DNA from: Batkoa obscura | Lineage: Eukaryota; Entomophthoromycota; Entomophthoromycetes; Entomophthorales; Batkoaceae | Assembly (NCBI GenBank): GCA_030770535.1 | Contig: JASVEC010000011.1 | Span: forward strand, 1 to 64,000 | Length of the DNA stretch: 64,000 nucleotides | Direction: 5' to 3' | Shown: positions 1-11,993 of the stretch, piece by piece | Layout: each line of letters starts with the position of its first letter | Numbering within the stretch: the first letter of the stretch is position 1 | The notes under the pieces: generated by a model | Databases searched by the model: none | Told to the model about the DNA's origin: nothing | What the model saw: only the letters and a program-made list of their open reading frames with translations | Program-made: the position numbers and the translations under genes

Positions 1-688
1 TTAACCCTAACCCTAACCCTAACCCTAACCCTAACCCTAACCCTAACCCTAACCCTAACCCTAACCCTAACCCTAACCCTAACCCTAACCCTAACCCTAA
101 CCCTAACCCTAACCCTAACCCTAACCCTAACCCTAACCCTAACCCTAACCCTAACCCTAACCCTAACCCTAACCCTAACCCTAACCCTAACCCTAACCCT
201 AACCCTAACCCTAACCCTAACCCTAACCCTAACCCTAACCCTAACCCTAACCCTAACCCTAACCCTAACCCTAACCCTAACCCTAACCCTAACCCTAACC
301 CTAACCCTAACCCTAACCCTAACCCTAACCCTAACCCTAACCCTAACCCTAACCCTAACCCTAACCCTAACCCTAACCCTAACCCTAACCCTAACCCTAA
401 CCCTAACCCTAACCCTAACCCTAACCCTAACCCTAACCCTAACCCTAACCCTAACCCTAACCCTAACCCTAACCCTAACCCTAACCCTAACCCTAACCCT
501 AACCCTAACCCTAACCCTAACCCTAACCCTAACCCTAACCCTAACCCTAACCCTAACCCTAACCCTAACCCTAACCCTAACCCTAACCCTAACCCTAACC
601 CTAACCCTAACCCTAACCCTAACCCTAACCCTAACCCTAACCCTAACCCTAACCCTAACCCTAACCCTAACCCTAACCCTAACCCTAA
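1..688. repeat. Telomeric repeat tract (CCCTAA)n
   Basis: An uninterrupted array of about 114 CCCTAA units, the C-rich strand of the TTAGGG telomere type, marks this as the physical left end of a chromosome. No variant units were seen. The array ends in CCCTAAAA, and about 11 bp later a large inverted repeat begins. Confidence 0.99.
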
Positions 689-698
689 AAATATCCCT

Positions 699-1499
699 TG
701 TGAAATATTGGTTTATTAGCTCTCGAATTGATTATAACACAACAATCACTTAAGTTGCTGTATTCTCAAGTTCAAATACAATCAAATCAGAGTTCCTTAT
801 TTTGATTTGCTGCGAGAATTTTTAACTTCATATTGCAAAGAATATTATCCTCTCGTTTTGATATCCATACTTATTGGAGTATAAAAGAGATTCTTCAATA
901 TGATAACTCCAGGCTTTTTTAATTGGATTACTCCCTGATAACGTATCGTTAATAAAGTCACTAAGTCTTTCTGACAACATCTTATATAGATTTTACGGTA
1001 GTATCTTCCATTGTATTTGTTTACATAATTCGTAGCTTGTTACGTACTATTTTTATTAAGTTAAGTCTATCTTAGTTACATAAACTAAGACCCTTCGACT
1101 CAAGGCAAGTTAATTAAGCAAGAGTAGCTTTTAACTTCGACCACTAAGTATCGACTTTCACAAAGTTACGAACTATGTAAAACAAATAGAATAGAAAATA
1201 CTACTGTAAAATCTACGTAAGATATTGTCAGAAAGACTTAGTGGCTTTATTAATAGTACGATCTTAGGGATTAGTTCAGTTAAAAAGCCTCGAGTTATCA
1301 TGAAGAATCTCTTTTATACTCCAATAAGTATGGATATTAATACGAGAGGATGTTATTCCTTACAATATGAAGTTAGGAATTCTCGTAGCAAATCAAAGTA
1401 AGGGACTCTGACTTGATTGTATTTGAACTTGAGAACACAGCAACTTAAGTGATTGTTGTGTTATAATCAATCCGAGAGCTAATAAACCAATATTTCACA
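699..1499. repeat. 801-bp subtelomeric near-palindrome
   Basis: The two halves are imperfect reverse complements. The outer 27 bp (TGTGAAATATTGG... / ...CCAATATTTCACA) match exactly. Matching continues inward through blocks such as GTATAAAAGAGATTCTTCA and TTGTTTACATAATTCG to about 1041 on the left and 1158 on the right, with weaker similarity near the centre. The arms differ by scattered substitutions and small indels. No ORF of note and no obvious target-site duplication is present. It could be a foldback-type non-autonomous element or a structure made when the chromosome end was repaired. Confidence 0.88.
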
Positions 1500-1517
1500 G
1501 CATTTAGAAATAAAAAA

Positions 1518-1529
1518 ATACCCCATATA
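1518..1529 (-). repeat. Solo terminal-inverted-repeat end
   Basis: TACCCCATATAA is the reverse complement of the outer end of the short element that starts 32 bp further on. It may be a leftover end of another copy. Confidence 0.45.
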
Positions 1530-1560
1530 ATTATATGAAAGTTTTAAAACTTAAATAAAA

Positions 1561-1664
1561 TATGGGGTGCTTTTTTTGGTTTTGTTATTTTTTCCATTTT
1601 TAAGCATTATTTGAGTGGAAAGATTGTTAGTAAAATTATTATACAAAAAAAAACATCACCATAT
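1561..1664 (+). mobile_element. Short TIR element (MITE-like), copy 1
   Basis: A roughly 105-bp element with ends TATGGGGTG and CATCACCATATA. The core CATTTTTAAGCATTATTTG followed by AGTGGAAAGATTGTTAG is shared with the other copies in this window. It is non-coding. Its size and inverted ends fit a non-autonomous DNA transposon. A TA target duplication is possible but hard to prove in this AT-rich background. Confidence 0.8.
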
Positions 1665-1962
1665 AGTATTTTTTTTAATTATTTATTAAATTTTAATTTT
1701 TTATAGCTTTTAATAAAAAACCATTTTTTTATATTTTATTATTTTTATAAATTATAAATGATAGTATTTACAAAATTTTTTTAAAATTATTAATTATTAA
1801 AACATTCTAAAAATTTTACTTACATTTATCATAAATGATACTTTTATAAAATTTAAAATTCAATATCAAAATAAATAATTTTTAATAAATTTTTAAAGGC
1901 TAAATTTTTATTTAAATGTTTATAAACAAAGAATATAGATTTAAGTTCAGATTAAAAACTAT

Positions 1963-2070
1963 ATATGAGGATATTTTTTTTGGTTTCATCACTTTTTCCA
2001 TTTTTTAAGCACTATTTGAGTGGAAAGATTGTTAGTAAAATTCCTAAACAAAAAAATACATCCCCATATA
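1963..2070 (+). mobile_element. Short TIR element, copy 2
   Basis: The ends TATATGAGGATATTTTTTTT and ATACATCCCCATATA flank the shared core AAGCACTATTTGAGTGG. It has the same orientation as copy 1 and abuts copy 3. Confidence 0.85.
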
Positions 2071-2169
2071 AGATGTTTTTTTTATTCATGGCTTTTTCTA
2101 CTTTTAAGTGATATTTGAGTAAGAAAATTGTTAATGGAAATTCTTAAACAAAAAAATGCATTCCCATAT
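2071..2169 (+). mobile_element. Short TIR element, copy 3, tandem with copy 2
   Basis: This more divergent copy begins AGATGTTTTTTTT directly at the end of copy 2 and ends AATGCATTCCCATATT. The core reads AAGTGATATTTGAGTAAG. The head-to-tail join suggests insertion at the edge of an older copy, or a local duplication. Confidence 0.7.
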
Positions 2170-2484
2170 TAAGTTTCTAGTTTCAAATGTTTGTATGCTA
2201 TAATTTTATCAGTTTTAAAGCTTACTATTAAATATACATTGTAAATTTTGGATTAACGTTTTATTTTAAATCTATTAATTCTAAACATTATACCGTTATA
2301 TATTAGATTATTATTTTTAATTACCAAATCTATAACTAAAAATATTTGTAAAAATTAAATATCTTTATTAATTAATATTGATAACCTATGTTTATTTAAA
2401 ATAATAAATCTTTAACAATTAAAAAATTTAAATTAAATATATTAATATGTTTAATGGTCATGTATGTTATAGGGGTAAGTAAGC

Positions 2485-3517
2485 TTATTCAACTTTAAGA
2501 TTTGTGTTATTAGTTATTGTATCTTTGCTAATTGGCTTCCTTTTGGGTTTTCTCAATACTCTCATTAAATAATTATTGACTATGACCACTGACCATACTG
2601 TATTTAAAAGCCCAAGGACAAAGATAAAGAATGAAGATAAAGCTGTGATTATAAATGGTATCTTTGATAAATTTGAGCGTAAAATAAAATACTTCTCTTC
2701 CCAAGTAAGTGAATTAAGGATTATATTACTTGGTAAACTTGTATCATAATTTGCTAATAACGTTGTTGAATAAGGTGAAATATCCCCTGGATTATTTAAG
2801 GCGTAATAGAATAAAAATGGGGTAATAAACGATCTAAAAACCAAGAAAAATATTGCTCTAAAGAACAACCCATAAGAATATAATAGGGAATCTTTCATCT
2901 CTATACGTTGTAAAACCCATACAAGGTTAGTTGGAATAACAGTAATTTCTGTTATAGTAAAAATCAATGGGAAAAAAGCTCCTTTTCTATACATCTATTC
3001 AAAAATAAATAAACAAATTTAAATAAAGCTAAATAAACTTACCGGCATAAGAATTGAGCCTATTAACCCAACTAAATGGTGCACCCACATTGAAACTTCT
3101 TCTTTTGGTTTTGTGAGCATTACTCCCATATCGTATATAGTATATCCAACATATGAAGAAAACAAAAGGTCAATGATTTGTGGATATGGGTCAATTATGT
3201 TTCCTTCAAATACTTTTTCCAAAAAAATGATGTAAATTCCTAAAGCACCAACAATTAAGCCATTTACTGCAGAAGGGAATCTAAAAAACACGACAATTAA
3301 TACTTATTACTTATAAAAAATTGTTAATTATAACACACGCATTACACAAAAATATCTAGCTAATGAATGCTTACTTTTCAGGCAGATCAATTCGATCTTC
3401 AATGCTTAGTTTTGCTAATATCTTTTCATCTATTTTAGAAACAAAGTATCGTTCTGATAATAAGTGAAGAAGTAAATAAAATAGAGCAAAATATAAAACA
3501 GTAAAAAATGACAACAT
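2485..3517 (-). CDS. TLC-domain membrane protein (TLCD4/TMEM56-like)
   Basis: Three exons, 3375-3517, 3043-3280 and 2485-2994, keep phase and give about 296 residues. The protein begins with a hydrophobic segment and continues with several more. The middle holds MWVHHLVGLIG, the paired-histidine signature of TLC domains, followed by FTITEITVIPTNLVWVLQR, which resembles the next conserved block of the TLCD/TMEM56 branch. The family includes ceramide-synthase relatives and lipid-regulating membrane proteins of the ER or plasma membrane. The residues that would mark a true ceramide synthase were not identified, so enzymatic activity is not claimed. This is the gene nearest the telomere, about 1.8 kb from the end of the repeat array. 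Confidence 0.8.
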
Positions 3518-3922
3518 TTTAAAAAAATAATTTTTAGTTTACTTTGTTTACTTGTTTATATAGTTTTTGAAGTATAATAATCCCCCTTATTCGATTTACA
3601 TTCCATTTTTCCTTCCATGATCCCCATATAATATAATTTAAATCACATTTTTTCGATCTCTGTTAGACATTACATCATAATTGTAATAAGTTATGTTTAG
3701 AAAGTATAATTTAAAGACAGATGTATTAAATTAAGAAATAAATTTGTCAATAAAGGAAAATTAAGGTTGAATGCACTTATATTTAAATTAAAGGGAGTTG
3801 CATAATTAAAATGTTAATAAAAATACTAGACTAAACTGTTAATTATAAGTGAAGAACAACAGCAGTAACAATAACAATAACACTTTTATTATTTTTTTTA
3901 GCAATTAAATAGAATACACCGT
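3518..3922. other. Intergenic
   Basis: This stretch lies between the start of the TLC gene and the stop of the PPR-like gene. It is AT-rich with a short CAA/CAATAA-rich patch near 3855-3885. No gene or RNA was seen. Confidence 0.6.
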
Positions 3923-5641
3923 CTATTGATCTTCAAACAAATCATAAGTCTCCTTTGTCGGTATAAGCTTCAGATCATGTAGCATACTATGAAGATGTTT
4001 ATACGCATTTTGTATCTTACTTTTTTCCTTATAGGATCTAATAATATAATAATATAACTCTGGAGTTGGAATAAAGCCATGAGTGTTAATCATCTCATCA
4101 AGGGTAGTCTCAAGCTCATAAAACAAATGTTTGGTAGCATATTCTCTAATAAGCATAGTATAAGTATGCTCAGAGTAAAATATGGGCCTATCATTAACCA
4201 TCATTTTGCGCAATAGCTCTTGTGTTAGACTTAAATTTCGAATACTTAAACTGTATTTTAAAAAGGAATTGAGATAGCTGATCTTTAAATTATTGGGTAA
4301 GCTTGATAGTACATCATCAAAATCTCCAGCTGATATTAAACTATTCTTTAATTCATCATTAATTTTCTCTACTAAAGGTAAAGTTATATTAGTGCCCTCT
4401 TTAGACTCGCTTAAAACATTTAATACTGATATATATACCCTGGGATCAAGTTTACGATTAATAGCGGATACTTTGGAAAATAATCTATAGGAAAGTCCAT
4501 AATCTCCTTTTTGTCGCAAGAAACATATTGCTCTATTAACAAATAAAGAAGTTGGCATTGTTTTAAACTTTGCCAAATGGAATAACCAAGGTTCTATTTC
4601 ATCTTGGTAATTGTTATATATTAAATAATCTAAAAGCAAATCACATAGCTCGGTGTTAGGCCTAATGTTTTGTAGGTGTACTTGTTTGGTTAACATTTCT
4701 TCAATTAGTAAATTGATATGATTTAAATTGTATTTATCAAAAGTAATATTATTATCATTCTTCTTCTTATTGTTGGTGTTGTTTTGTTCAAAATAAATTG
4801 ATAATAATAAAGTTAACTCATTCAAAGAAGACTTGGGAAACCATCTATCATAAATAGTATTAACGAACATTAAATCATTAAAGCAAATCCTTCTGAAAAA
4901 ATATTCTCTTATTTTGAATGGAATCAAATCAAAACTTTGGATATCTAACATTGTTAATATTTTGCTTTCTATAGTATATATCCAACTTTTATTGATGGTT
5001 CGCCTTTTGATCAACACTTGTAAAACAATCAATATCAAAAGCTTATCTATATCATAATTTCTGTTTTTTTCCATCAGTATTGATTTCTTTCTACCAAATT
5101 GCTTATATTTTAGCAACCAAAAAATTGAAGGGTTCATGGATAATTTAGGTGAAATAAGGGACACTATACTAAATAATTGGTCAACTTCCTCTTTATCTAA
5201 TTCATATTGAAGTTTGATTAATATATTAAACATTTTGCTGTTGTTTAATTTATCTTGCAATATTAAATTATAGATAAAATCATTTATTTCTGAAGCTTTG
5301 TAATACGCCAGCTCTTCTTTCGATAATCGCCCTTGATTCCTTAAAATACATCTATTGTCATTTTCTATATCTATTTTCTTCGTATTATTTGGACCATTCC
5401 CACTCAAAAACTTGACAAAATCTTCTCTACTTTCAACTAATGATTTAAACTTCCCCTCTTCGCTATTTGTATCCTTTTCTGTATTGTTATATAAAGTAAT
5501 ACCTACTTCCACATTGGCTGCTGTATAGTTCCTAATCAAGATTGTTCTCCTCTTTCTATAAACTTTAACTAAGGGCGAAAATAATTTATCTCTTGTGTTC
5601 CTTAAATTAATTATACAAATATTATAATTTAAATAAAGCAT
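3923..5641 (-). CDS. PPR-like mitochondrial protein
   Basis: A single 572-residue exon. The N-terminus is basic and poor in acidic residues (LRNTRDKLFSPLVKVYRKRR), as expected of a mitochondrial targeting peptide. The C-terminal third shows degenerate 35-residue helical-pair repeats, for example YTMLIREYATKHLFYELETT followed by a GFIPTPELYYYIIRSYKEK segment and LIPTKETYDLF, in the style of fungal pentatricopeptide proteins. These act in processing, stability or translation of mitochondrial transcripts. The N-terminal half is poorly recognisable, and I cannot assign an orthologue. Its start codon lies only 80 bp from that of divergently transcribed SDA1, so the two genes share a very short promoter. 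Confidence 0.65.
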   Translation of the reverse strand: MLYLNYNICIINLRNTRDKLFSPLVKVYRKRRTILIRNYTAANVEVGITLYNNTEKDTNSEEGKFKSLVESREDFVKFLSGNGPNNTKKIDIENDNRCILRNQGRLSKEELAYYKASEINDFIYNLILQDKLNNSKMFNILIKLQYELDKEEVDQLFSIVSLISPKLSMNPSIFWLLKYKQFGRKKSILMEKNRNYDIDKLLILIVLQVLIKRRTINKSWIYTIESKILTMLDIQSFDLIPFKIREYFFRRICFNDLMFVNTIYDRWFPKSSLNELTLLLSIYFEQNNTNNKKKNDNNITFDKYNLNHINLLIEEMLTKQVHLQNIRPNTELCDLLLDYLIYNNYQDEIEPWLFHLAKFKTMPTSLFVNRAICFLRQKGDYGLSYRLFSKVSAINRKLDPRVYISVLNVLSESKEGTNITLPLVEKINDELKNSLISAGDFDDVLSSLPNNLKISYLNSFLKYSLSIRNLSLTQELLRKMMVNDRPIFYSEHTYTMLIREYATKHLFYELETTLDEMINTHGFIPTPELYYYIIRSYKEKSKIQNAYKHLHSMLHDLKLIPTKETYDLFEDQ

Positions 5642-5721
5642 TTAAAAAAAATTATGGATTGAAATCCAAAATTGATTTGAACAATTATTTTTTTAAAATT
5701 CATTTTTTCTAAAATTTTAAA

Positions 5722-8416
5722 ATGGGTAGAAGGAATCGAGCAGTACTTCTTGGGAATAACCTTCCGCAATTACAAAATCTTATCAAAAGAGATCCAGAAA
5801 GTTATAAAGAAGAATTTCTTCAACAGTATAGACATTTTGAAAGTAGTTTAAGTTTGTTTGAGCTCAAACCAGATGCCGAAAACAAAGAACTCGGGGACCT
5901 AATCATGTTTCTTTCACAAGTTGTAAAACTTTACCAAGAACAAGCAAAAGTTTTTCCTAATCAATTAATTGAACTATTGACAAAGTTTCATATGGTACTA
6001 TGCCCAGATCTTCGTAAATCAATTGTACAGTCTTTAATTTTACTTAAGAATAAGGGAGTAATTGAAAGCATGGAGTAAGGTTTTAGCTAGTTAATTTTCT
6101 ATCATACATTAATATATTTTTTAGTTTACTTTCATTGTTCTTCACACTTTTTCGTTGTAAAGATAAGCTTTTGAGAGAGATCCTTTACACCTTTATCATT
6201 AATGATATAAAGGATGCCAATTCAAAACATAAGGATAATAGACTTAATAAGACTTTACAAAACTTTCTCTATTCAATATTTCAAAAAGCTCAAGGTTTAG
6301 GCAACAATATTAATGCATCTGATGGCAGTGAAAATGTCATAGCTGCTAAGAAATCTTTACAAGTATGTATTGAACTTTATAGGAAAAATATCTGGTAAGT
6401 AAATAAAAAAAACACCTACTAGAAACTAATTTAATTTAGGAATGACAAAAAGACAGTTAATGTTATTGCTGAGGCTTGTTTATCCCCTATAGGAACCCTT
6501 GTATTCCCTGCTGCTCATTTTTTCCTCGGAAATAATGAAACAGAGGACTCCGATGACGAAGACGAAGTAACTTAACTAAAACATGATTAATTTAATATTT
6601 ATTAATATTTAATCCTTAGATTGATATTAGACAATTAGATCATCAGTCGCAAATCAATAAAAAAACGAAAGCAAGAGCTAGAAAAAGAGAAAAGGCAGTT
6701 GCTTCCTTAAAAAGGGTATATTTTAATTTAATTTGAATTGATTTATAAATTTGACAACCGTTTTAGAGAGAAAGAAAAGGAAAGAAAGCAGAAGTATTCA
6801 ATTTCTCTGCATTACATCTTATTAATGACCCACAAGGTTTCTTTTTTTCTTTAAAAATTATTTTTTACTAAAACAGATTATACAGGTTTTGCAGAAAAGC
6901 TTTTTGCTCGTTTAAATAAGGCTGGAAATGAAGGCTTTGAATTAAAATTGATCCTTATGAAACTTATAGCAAGAATAATCGGCATACACAAGTTGATTTT
7001 ACTAGGGTTCTATCCTTACCTTATTAAATATATACAACCTCATCAAAGAGATGTCACTCAAGTATTAGCTTTAACTGCACAGTCATGTCATGAAATTGTC
7101 CCACCTGAAACGTTAGAGCCTTTACTTTCGGCAATTACTAAGAATTTTGTTTCAGAAAATATGTCTAATGAAGTTATTTCTGCAGGGTAAATTTATTTGC
7201 TAAGCATTAAGCTTGTTTAAATTAATCTTTTATTTTAGTATCAATTCAATTAGAGAAATTTGTGCTCGTGCACCATTGATTATGAATGAAGATTTATTAC
7301 AAGATCTTACCGAATATAAAAAGACCAAAGACAAATCAGTTGTTATGGCATCTCGTTCTCTTATACAATTATTCCGAGAAATAAATCCGTCCTTACTTAA
7401 AAAGAAGGACCGTGGGCGTGATGCTACTGTTGCTAAAATTTCTGGAAATGAAGCTAAAGTACTTAAATATGGTGAGATCCAAACAGCTGAAGGAATATCT
7501 GGTATAGAATACCTTGAGTCAAGTGGTTCAGAAAATGATGACGATGGTATAGATGGTGAGGAAAATGACGACGATGGTATAGATGGTGAGGAAAATGACG
7601 ACGATGATGAAGAGCAAGAAGATGAAGAAGAAGAAGAAGAAGAAGAAGAAGAAGAAGAAGAAGAAGAAGAGGAGGAGGAGGAGGAGTTGGAAGAAGGTAT
7701 GGATAACGTAGTTGACAATACAGAAGGTATGAAAGATGCTAGTTTTTATAAACAACTTTTTAACATTAAATAGATTCTAAAGAAGAAGGAAAAGTACAAA
7801 AGAAAGTGAGAGTAGATGCCCTTAGAGTAAATAATTTATAAACTAGTTTAATAATAATTTAATCATTTTTAGATCTTGACGGATGAAGATTTTAAGCTTA
7901 TTAAAAAGAAGCAAAGGAACGTATCAATGAATTTAGATAAAAATCATGGGATAAAAAGAAAATCCAAGGGTGAAAGGTAATTAATAAATAGTTCAATTTT
8001 TAACCATTCCAACCTATTTTATAGTGATTCTGAAGATGATTCTGAAGCTTCTGGTGATGATAAAAATGGCGAAGTCGTTGATGAATCTGCTATCACTAGG
8101 TTCCACAAAAAGCCCAAGCAAGATTATCAACAGAGAATGGAATCTATTCAAGCTGGTAGAGAAGGTCGTGCAAAATTCGGCTCAAACTTTTCTAAAAAAA
8201 CCGATAAGCATAGTACAACAAATCGTCAAAAGAAGCGTGGTAAAAATTTCCTAATGGTTGCCCATAAAAAAGGAGTTTTACAAAAATCTAAAATGTCTTT
8301 AAGAGATAAACAAGTAACTATTCTTGTTTTTATTAATAATTTATTTTTAATCATCTTAATTTTTTTAGACTCAACTACGTACTCGTATTGAAAAACAAAA
8401 GAAAAGAAAACATTAA
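5722..8416 (+). CDS. SDA1: SDA1 family 60S ribosome biogenesis factor
   Basis: Eleven exons join in phase to about 735 residues: 5722-6074, 6125-6394, 6440-6566, 6620-6715, 6767-6836, 6877-7186, 7239-7726, 7774-7826, 7873-7976, 8025-8313 and 8369-8416. The N-terminus ([20 protein letters not shown]), [57 protein letters not shown] and the C-terminal [20 protein letters not shown] are all SDA1 landmarks in the right order. SDA1 is a nuclear and nucleolar protein needed for pre-60S maturation and export and, in yeast, for actin organisation. Exon 7 carries a very long Asp/Glu tract encoded by a GAA/GAG microsatellite. The exon 7-8 junction is the least certain join because acidic low-complexity sequence gives little guidance. 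Confidence 0.95.
7624..7686 (+). repeat. GAA/GAG coding microsatellite in SDA1
   Basis: About 21 consecutive Glu codons, mostly GAA and then GAG, sit in the acidic linker of SDA1. The purine-only tract is likely to vary in length between strains. It follows a partly duplicated block of Glu-Asn-Asp-Asp-Asp-Gly repeats at 7527-7610. Confidence 0.9.
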
Positions 8417-8656
8417 GAAAAAAGCCAAGTTAGTTTTGATTTCGATGCTATCAATTACTCTAAAATTTAGGATAGGATAGTTTATAGAATCCTATTCTCT
8501 TTTATAGTTATATGATCTTATTGAATTTTTAATAGACCTTTAATAGTAATAAAAATTATTATTATATTTGAGATATAAATTATAAATTATAAATATATTT
8601 ATTCTATTGCTTCAAAATCAAAAATGAGAACCAAGATTTTAGTAATTAAATATTTA

Positions 8657-11600
8657 TTATTCATTAATATGATTAATAGCTGGTTTCATTTCTTCTTCAA
8701 TTGGTTCGATTAATTCTCTTGGCAAAGTCCGATGTAAAAGTGAAGTTAAAGTTTGACTTTTTGATAAATACCCTTGTCTAAAATAATGTTGAGTATAAAA
8801 TCAAAAATAACAAATAATGTGTTAATATTTTACCTTTTTAATAAAATTTCCAAATCCGAATTTTCAATTGTCTTCCTTCCTGCATGTTTAGAATAATAGG
8901 TTAAATGTTGAGCTGTTTGTTCAAAATACAAATAAGTCGCCCTATTTAATGCAGTAATACTATCTCTAGATAAATGAAGTCTATTTATACTACTACTTAG
9001 ACTATGTTCTGCAATGTTCTTTAAGAGCTTCCCTGGGAGATTTGGGACTTCCATACCACTAGCAGATCTTGAAACTAATTTAGTCTTTAAGGATTGTTTT
9101 CATTTAAAATTTACCTATATGTAGTCATTCCTTTACTACTGGAAGGGTTGGTTAAGGATTTAAACCTAATGTCTTTCATATCAAGCAATGAGGTGGGAGA
9201 TTCGTTCTCTTTATCTTCATGTTTTTCAAACATTCTCTTTGGCATTTTTAAACTTGTTTCTACTAAAAGATTCATATCAACATCTTTATCAGAGAGCAAA
9301 TTATTAATATCTTGAATTAGAGATTCTATTTTTGATAGTGAATTAAGATCGCTGTTATCATCAGGTGGCGTTAATGGGTATACTTTATCATTATCGTTTC
9401 TCTGGAGCTCCAAATTTAACTTAGAATAATTAAACCCAATATCATCAAAATGATCCGCTTCTATATCAGCTCTATTCATATTATCAGTATCTAAAACATC
9501 GTCGATATCTTTAACAACCTGATTATTATTTACATCAAGTGCTGTTTCTTCCAACCTTTTTTCAATATTATTATTACTTATTTGAATTATATTATCCTCG
9601 ATTTGTTCTGAAATCACGTCTTCAACTTGAGCTTCATTTCCAGCCTCCGTGCTATCTATGCTATCCTCGATTTGTATAGAAGCTTCTTGCTTTTTCTCTA
9701 GACTCAAATCATGAACTAAAGATGGTACTTTACTTTCCTCTTCTTGAAATGATATAGTTACTTCCTCATTAGCCAAATGACCGAATTGATTTATGCTCTC
9801 TTGATTTTCTTCAACCATCCCATCAATTTGGTTTAATCCCTCAACACTGTTTATATCACTAAATGTTAGTCCATGTACATCTTCTTCTTGGCTTTCAGTA
9901 TTCGTTAAAAAAATTTCATTTTCTTCATGTATGCTACTGAAATCCGATTTTTCTTCAACTTCTGTTTCAATGCTAGAAAAGACTTCTTGATTTTCGATTT
10001 CTGTCATCCTTTCACTTACCTCACCTTCAGTTGTATATGCTGAATCCACTAATACATTATCATTATCATTAGTTGAAGGTTCCACTTCAGGTAAAAATAC
10101 TTCTTCATGTAAAATTTTGGTAGTATATGAAGCCATATTATTATTAATTTCATCTACTATCTGTCTACTTGTATCAACTTCATTGCCGGTAATTGGAGTT
10201 ATTGTATTCTTTGGATAAACATTTGATTGGGAATTTTTGCCGCTGTCTTCGTTTACAAATGACACTTCATGTAAGTTTGAGTTATTCCCAGGATTCAAAT
10301 CAAAACCATTATTACTATTTATGGGACTCTTGGAGGATATATTATTTGTCTTATCTTTACTATTTTGTATAGATTCTTGGATAAGATTATGATTCAAAGA
10401 GCTGTATTGTAAATTTGGATCAATATATATGCTGTCATTATTTTCGAATTCTTTATTTATATCTTTACTTAAATCATAATTTGCTGCCAATCGATCTTTC
10501 ATTGTTTCATAGTTAAATTGATCTTTTTCCACTAAACCCATTTTATTAACCACATTAACCCCTTCCCCTAAATAATCATTATTGTTGTGTAATGATGAAA
10601 CATGATCTTGGTTGTTAAGACCTTGGTCACTTGGTTTTATACTATGATTGGAATAATAATTCTCGCTTTTATGTATTGATGACATATAACTTAAGTCATT
10701 GGCGCTATATTCACTTTGCCTTATACTTTGAGTAGAATACAGTCTTGATATATTACTTGGAGTAGATACATCTGATATTGGAGGTGCAGTTGATGGTGTT
10801 CTCTCACCAAATCCAAAAACATTATGTAATTCATTATCGATTTTAAGTGAATCTTCGTTAAATGAAACATCAGGCATCAAATTGTTAACAAGCGACTTTT
10901 CTGTGGATATATTGAAATCCTTTAATATTTTACTTACATCAACAAATGAATCATCAAAAATCTGTTCATCTGGCGTATCTGTTATTGTAATACTCTCTTG
11001 AAGTACAGATTCCGGAAGTCTACTTAAATAGTTGCCATTTTTTTCGACCTCCTTAAGCTTCCCTTTATCAATTACCAATTCCTTATAGTCACTGTCCATT
11101 GTAGTTACTGAGGCGCTTTTTTTGTTACTTGTTTCCAATAAACCTTGGGGATTTAATTTGGGCGAGGCTTTACGCTTATATGCTTTTTTATCACTTGTTT
11201 CCATAGCTATAATATAAATATCATTTCAAAGTAGTAAAATAATAATAATACCTTTAACTAGTAACCCCAATAATCCATGAGGAGGCTCTTCCGAATCAAG
11301 GACATCAGAATTTGTATCAAAATCTTCAATCAGAGTATTTGACATTTGTATACTGTCTTCTGGAGTTGGTGAGATATTCAATCTAGTATCTATATATGAT
11401 GATTCATTATATCTGGTACCCTGAGTTTTACTAACAACATTACTTTTGTTAATAGTTTTATTGCTTGATTCGAAAAATGAACTTCTTTTTATTCTATTGT
11501 AAGTCTAGAAGTAAAATGAGTTAATAGTTAAATGGCAAGTAAAAATTACTACATTTATAGTTGGGCTTAAATTCAGGTTAACACTTTTCTCGCTTATTGA

Positions 11601-11993
11601 ACTATTGGAACTCCTTCTTTGGTTTCTTACTGGGGTAGCTCCAAATATCCGTGTTCGAGTATTAAAAGCGTCATTCTGTTCTATACTATCAATCATAATG
11701 ATTTCTGTAGTATTTTCGCCATTTCGGGCTTTTGGATCGAAATCACTTATATCACCCTCATTTCTTTTACTTGAATCTTTATTAAAAGCAGTTGAAGATC
11801 CCAAATTCAAGTTTATTTTGCTTCTCTCATAATTTTTAAACCTATTTTGCTTTATTTGCTTATTATCTATTTCTTTTATTGGGTTTGTTGTATTAATATT
11901 TTTTATAGTTAATCTGCGTCGTAACGGCCTTTTTCTCCTATATCTTAATGAAGTCCCACTGCTAGGGCTTGAGTCTTTGTCACTCTCATCCAT
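8657..11993 (-). CDS. CENP-T-like inner kinetochore protein (histone fold)
   Basis: Five exons, 11553-11993, 11252-11504, 9115-11206, 8834-9058 and 8657-8777, give about 1043 residues. The last two exons form the diagnostic CENP-T C-terminus: LPGKLLKNIAEHSLS, then TYLYFEQTAQHLTYYSKHAG, RKTIENSDLEILLKRQG and finally LTSLLHRTLPRELIEP. This histone fold pairs with CENP-W and binds centromeric DNA. The other roughly 900 residues are Asn/Ser/Asp/Glu-rich and look disordered, with a basic N-terminus (RRKRPLRRRLTIKN) and short TP and SP sites such as FGATPVRNQ and LNISPTPEDS. In the family this long arm recruits the Ndc80 and Mis12 complexes. Yeast Cnn1 is much shorter, so the arm is long here. The gene is convergent with SDA1, 240 bp apart. 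Confidence 0.85.

Noticed and set aside
7230-7718. Poly-serine reading frame antisense to SDA1
   Set aside because: It is the reverse strand of the Glu-rich microsatellite in a well-supported SDA1 exon.
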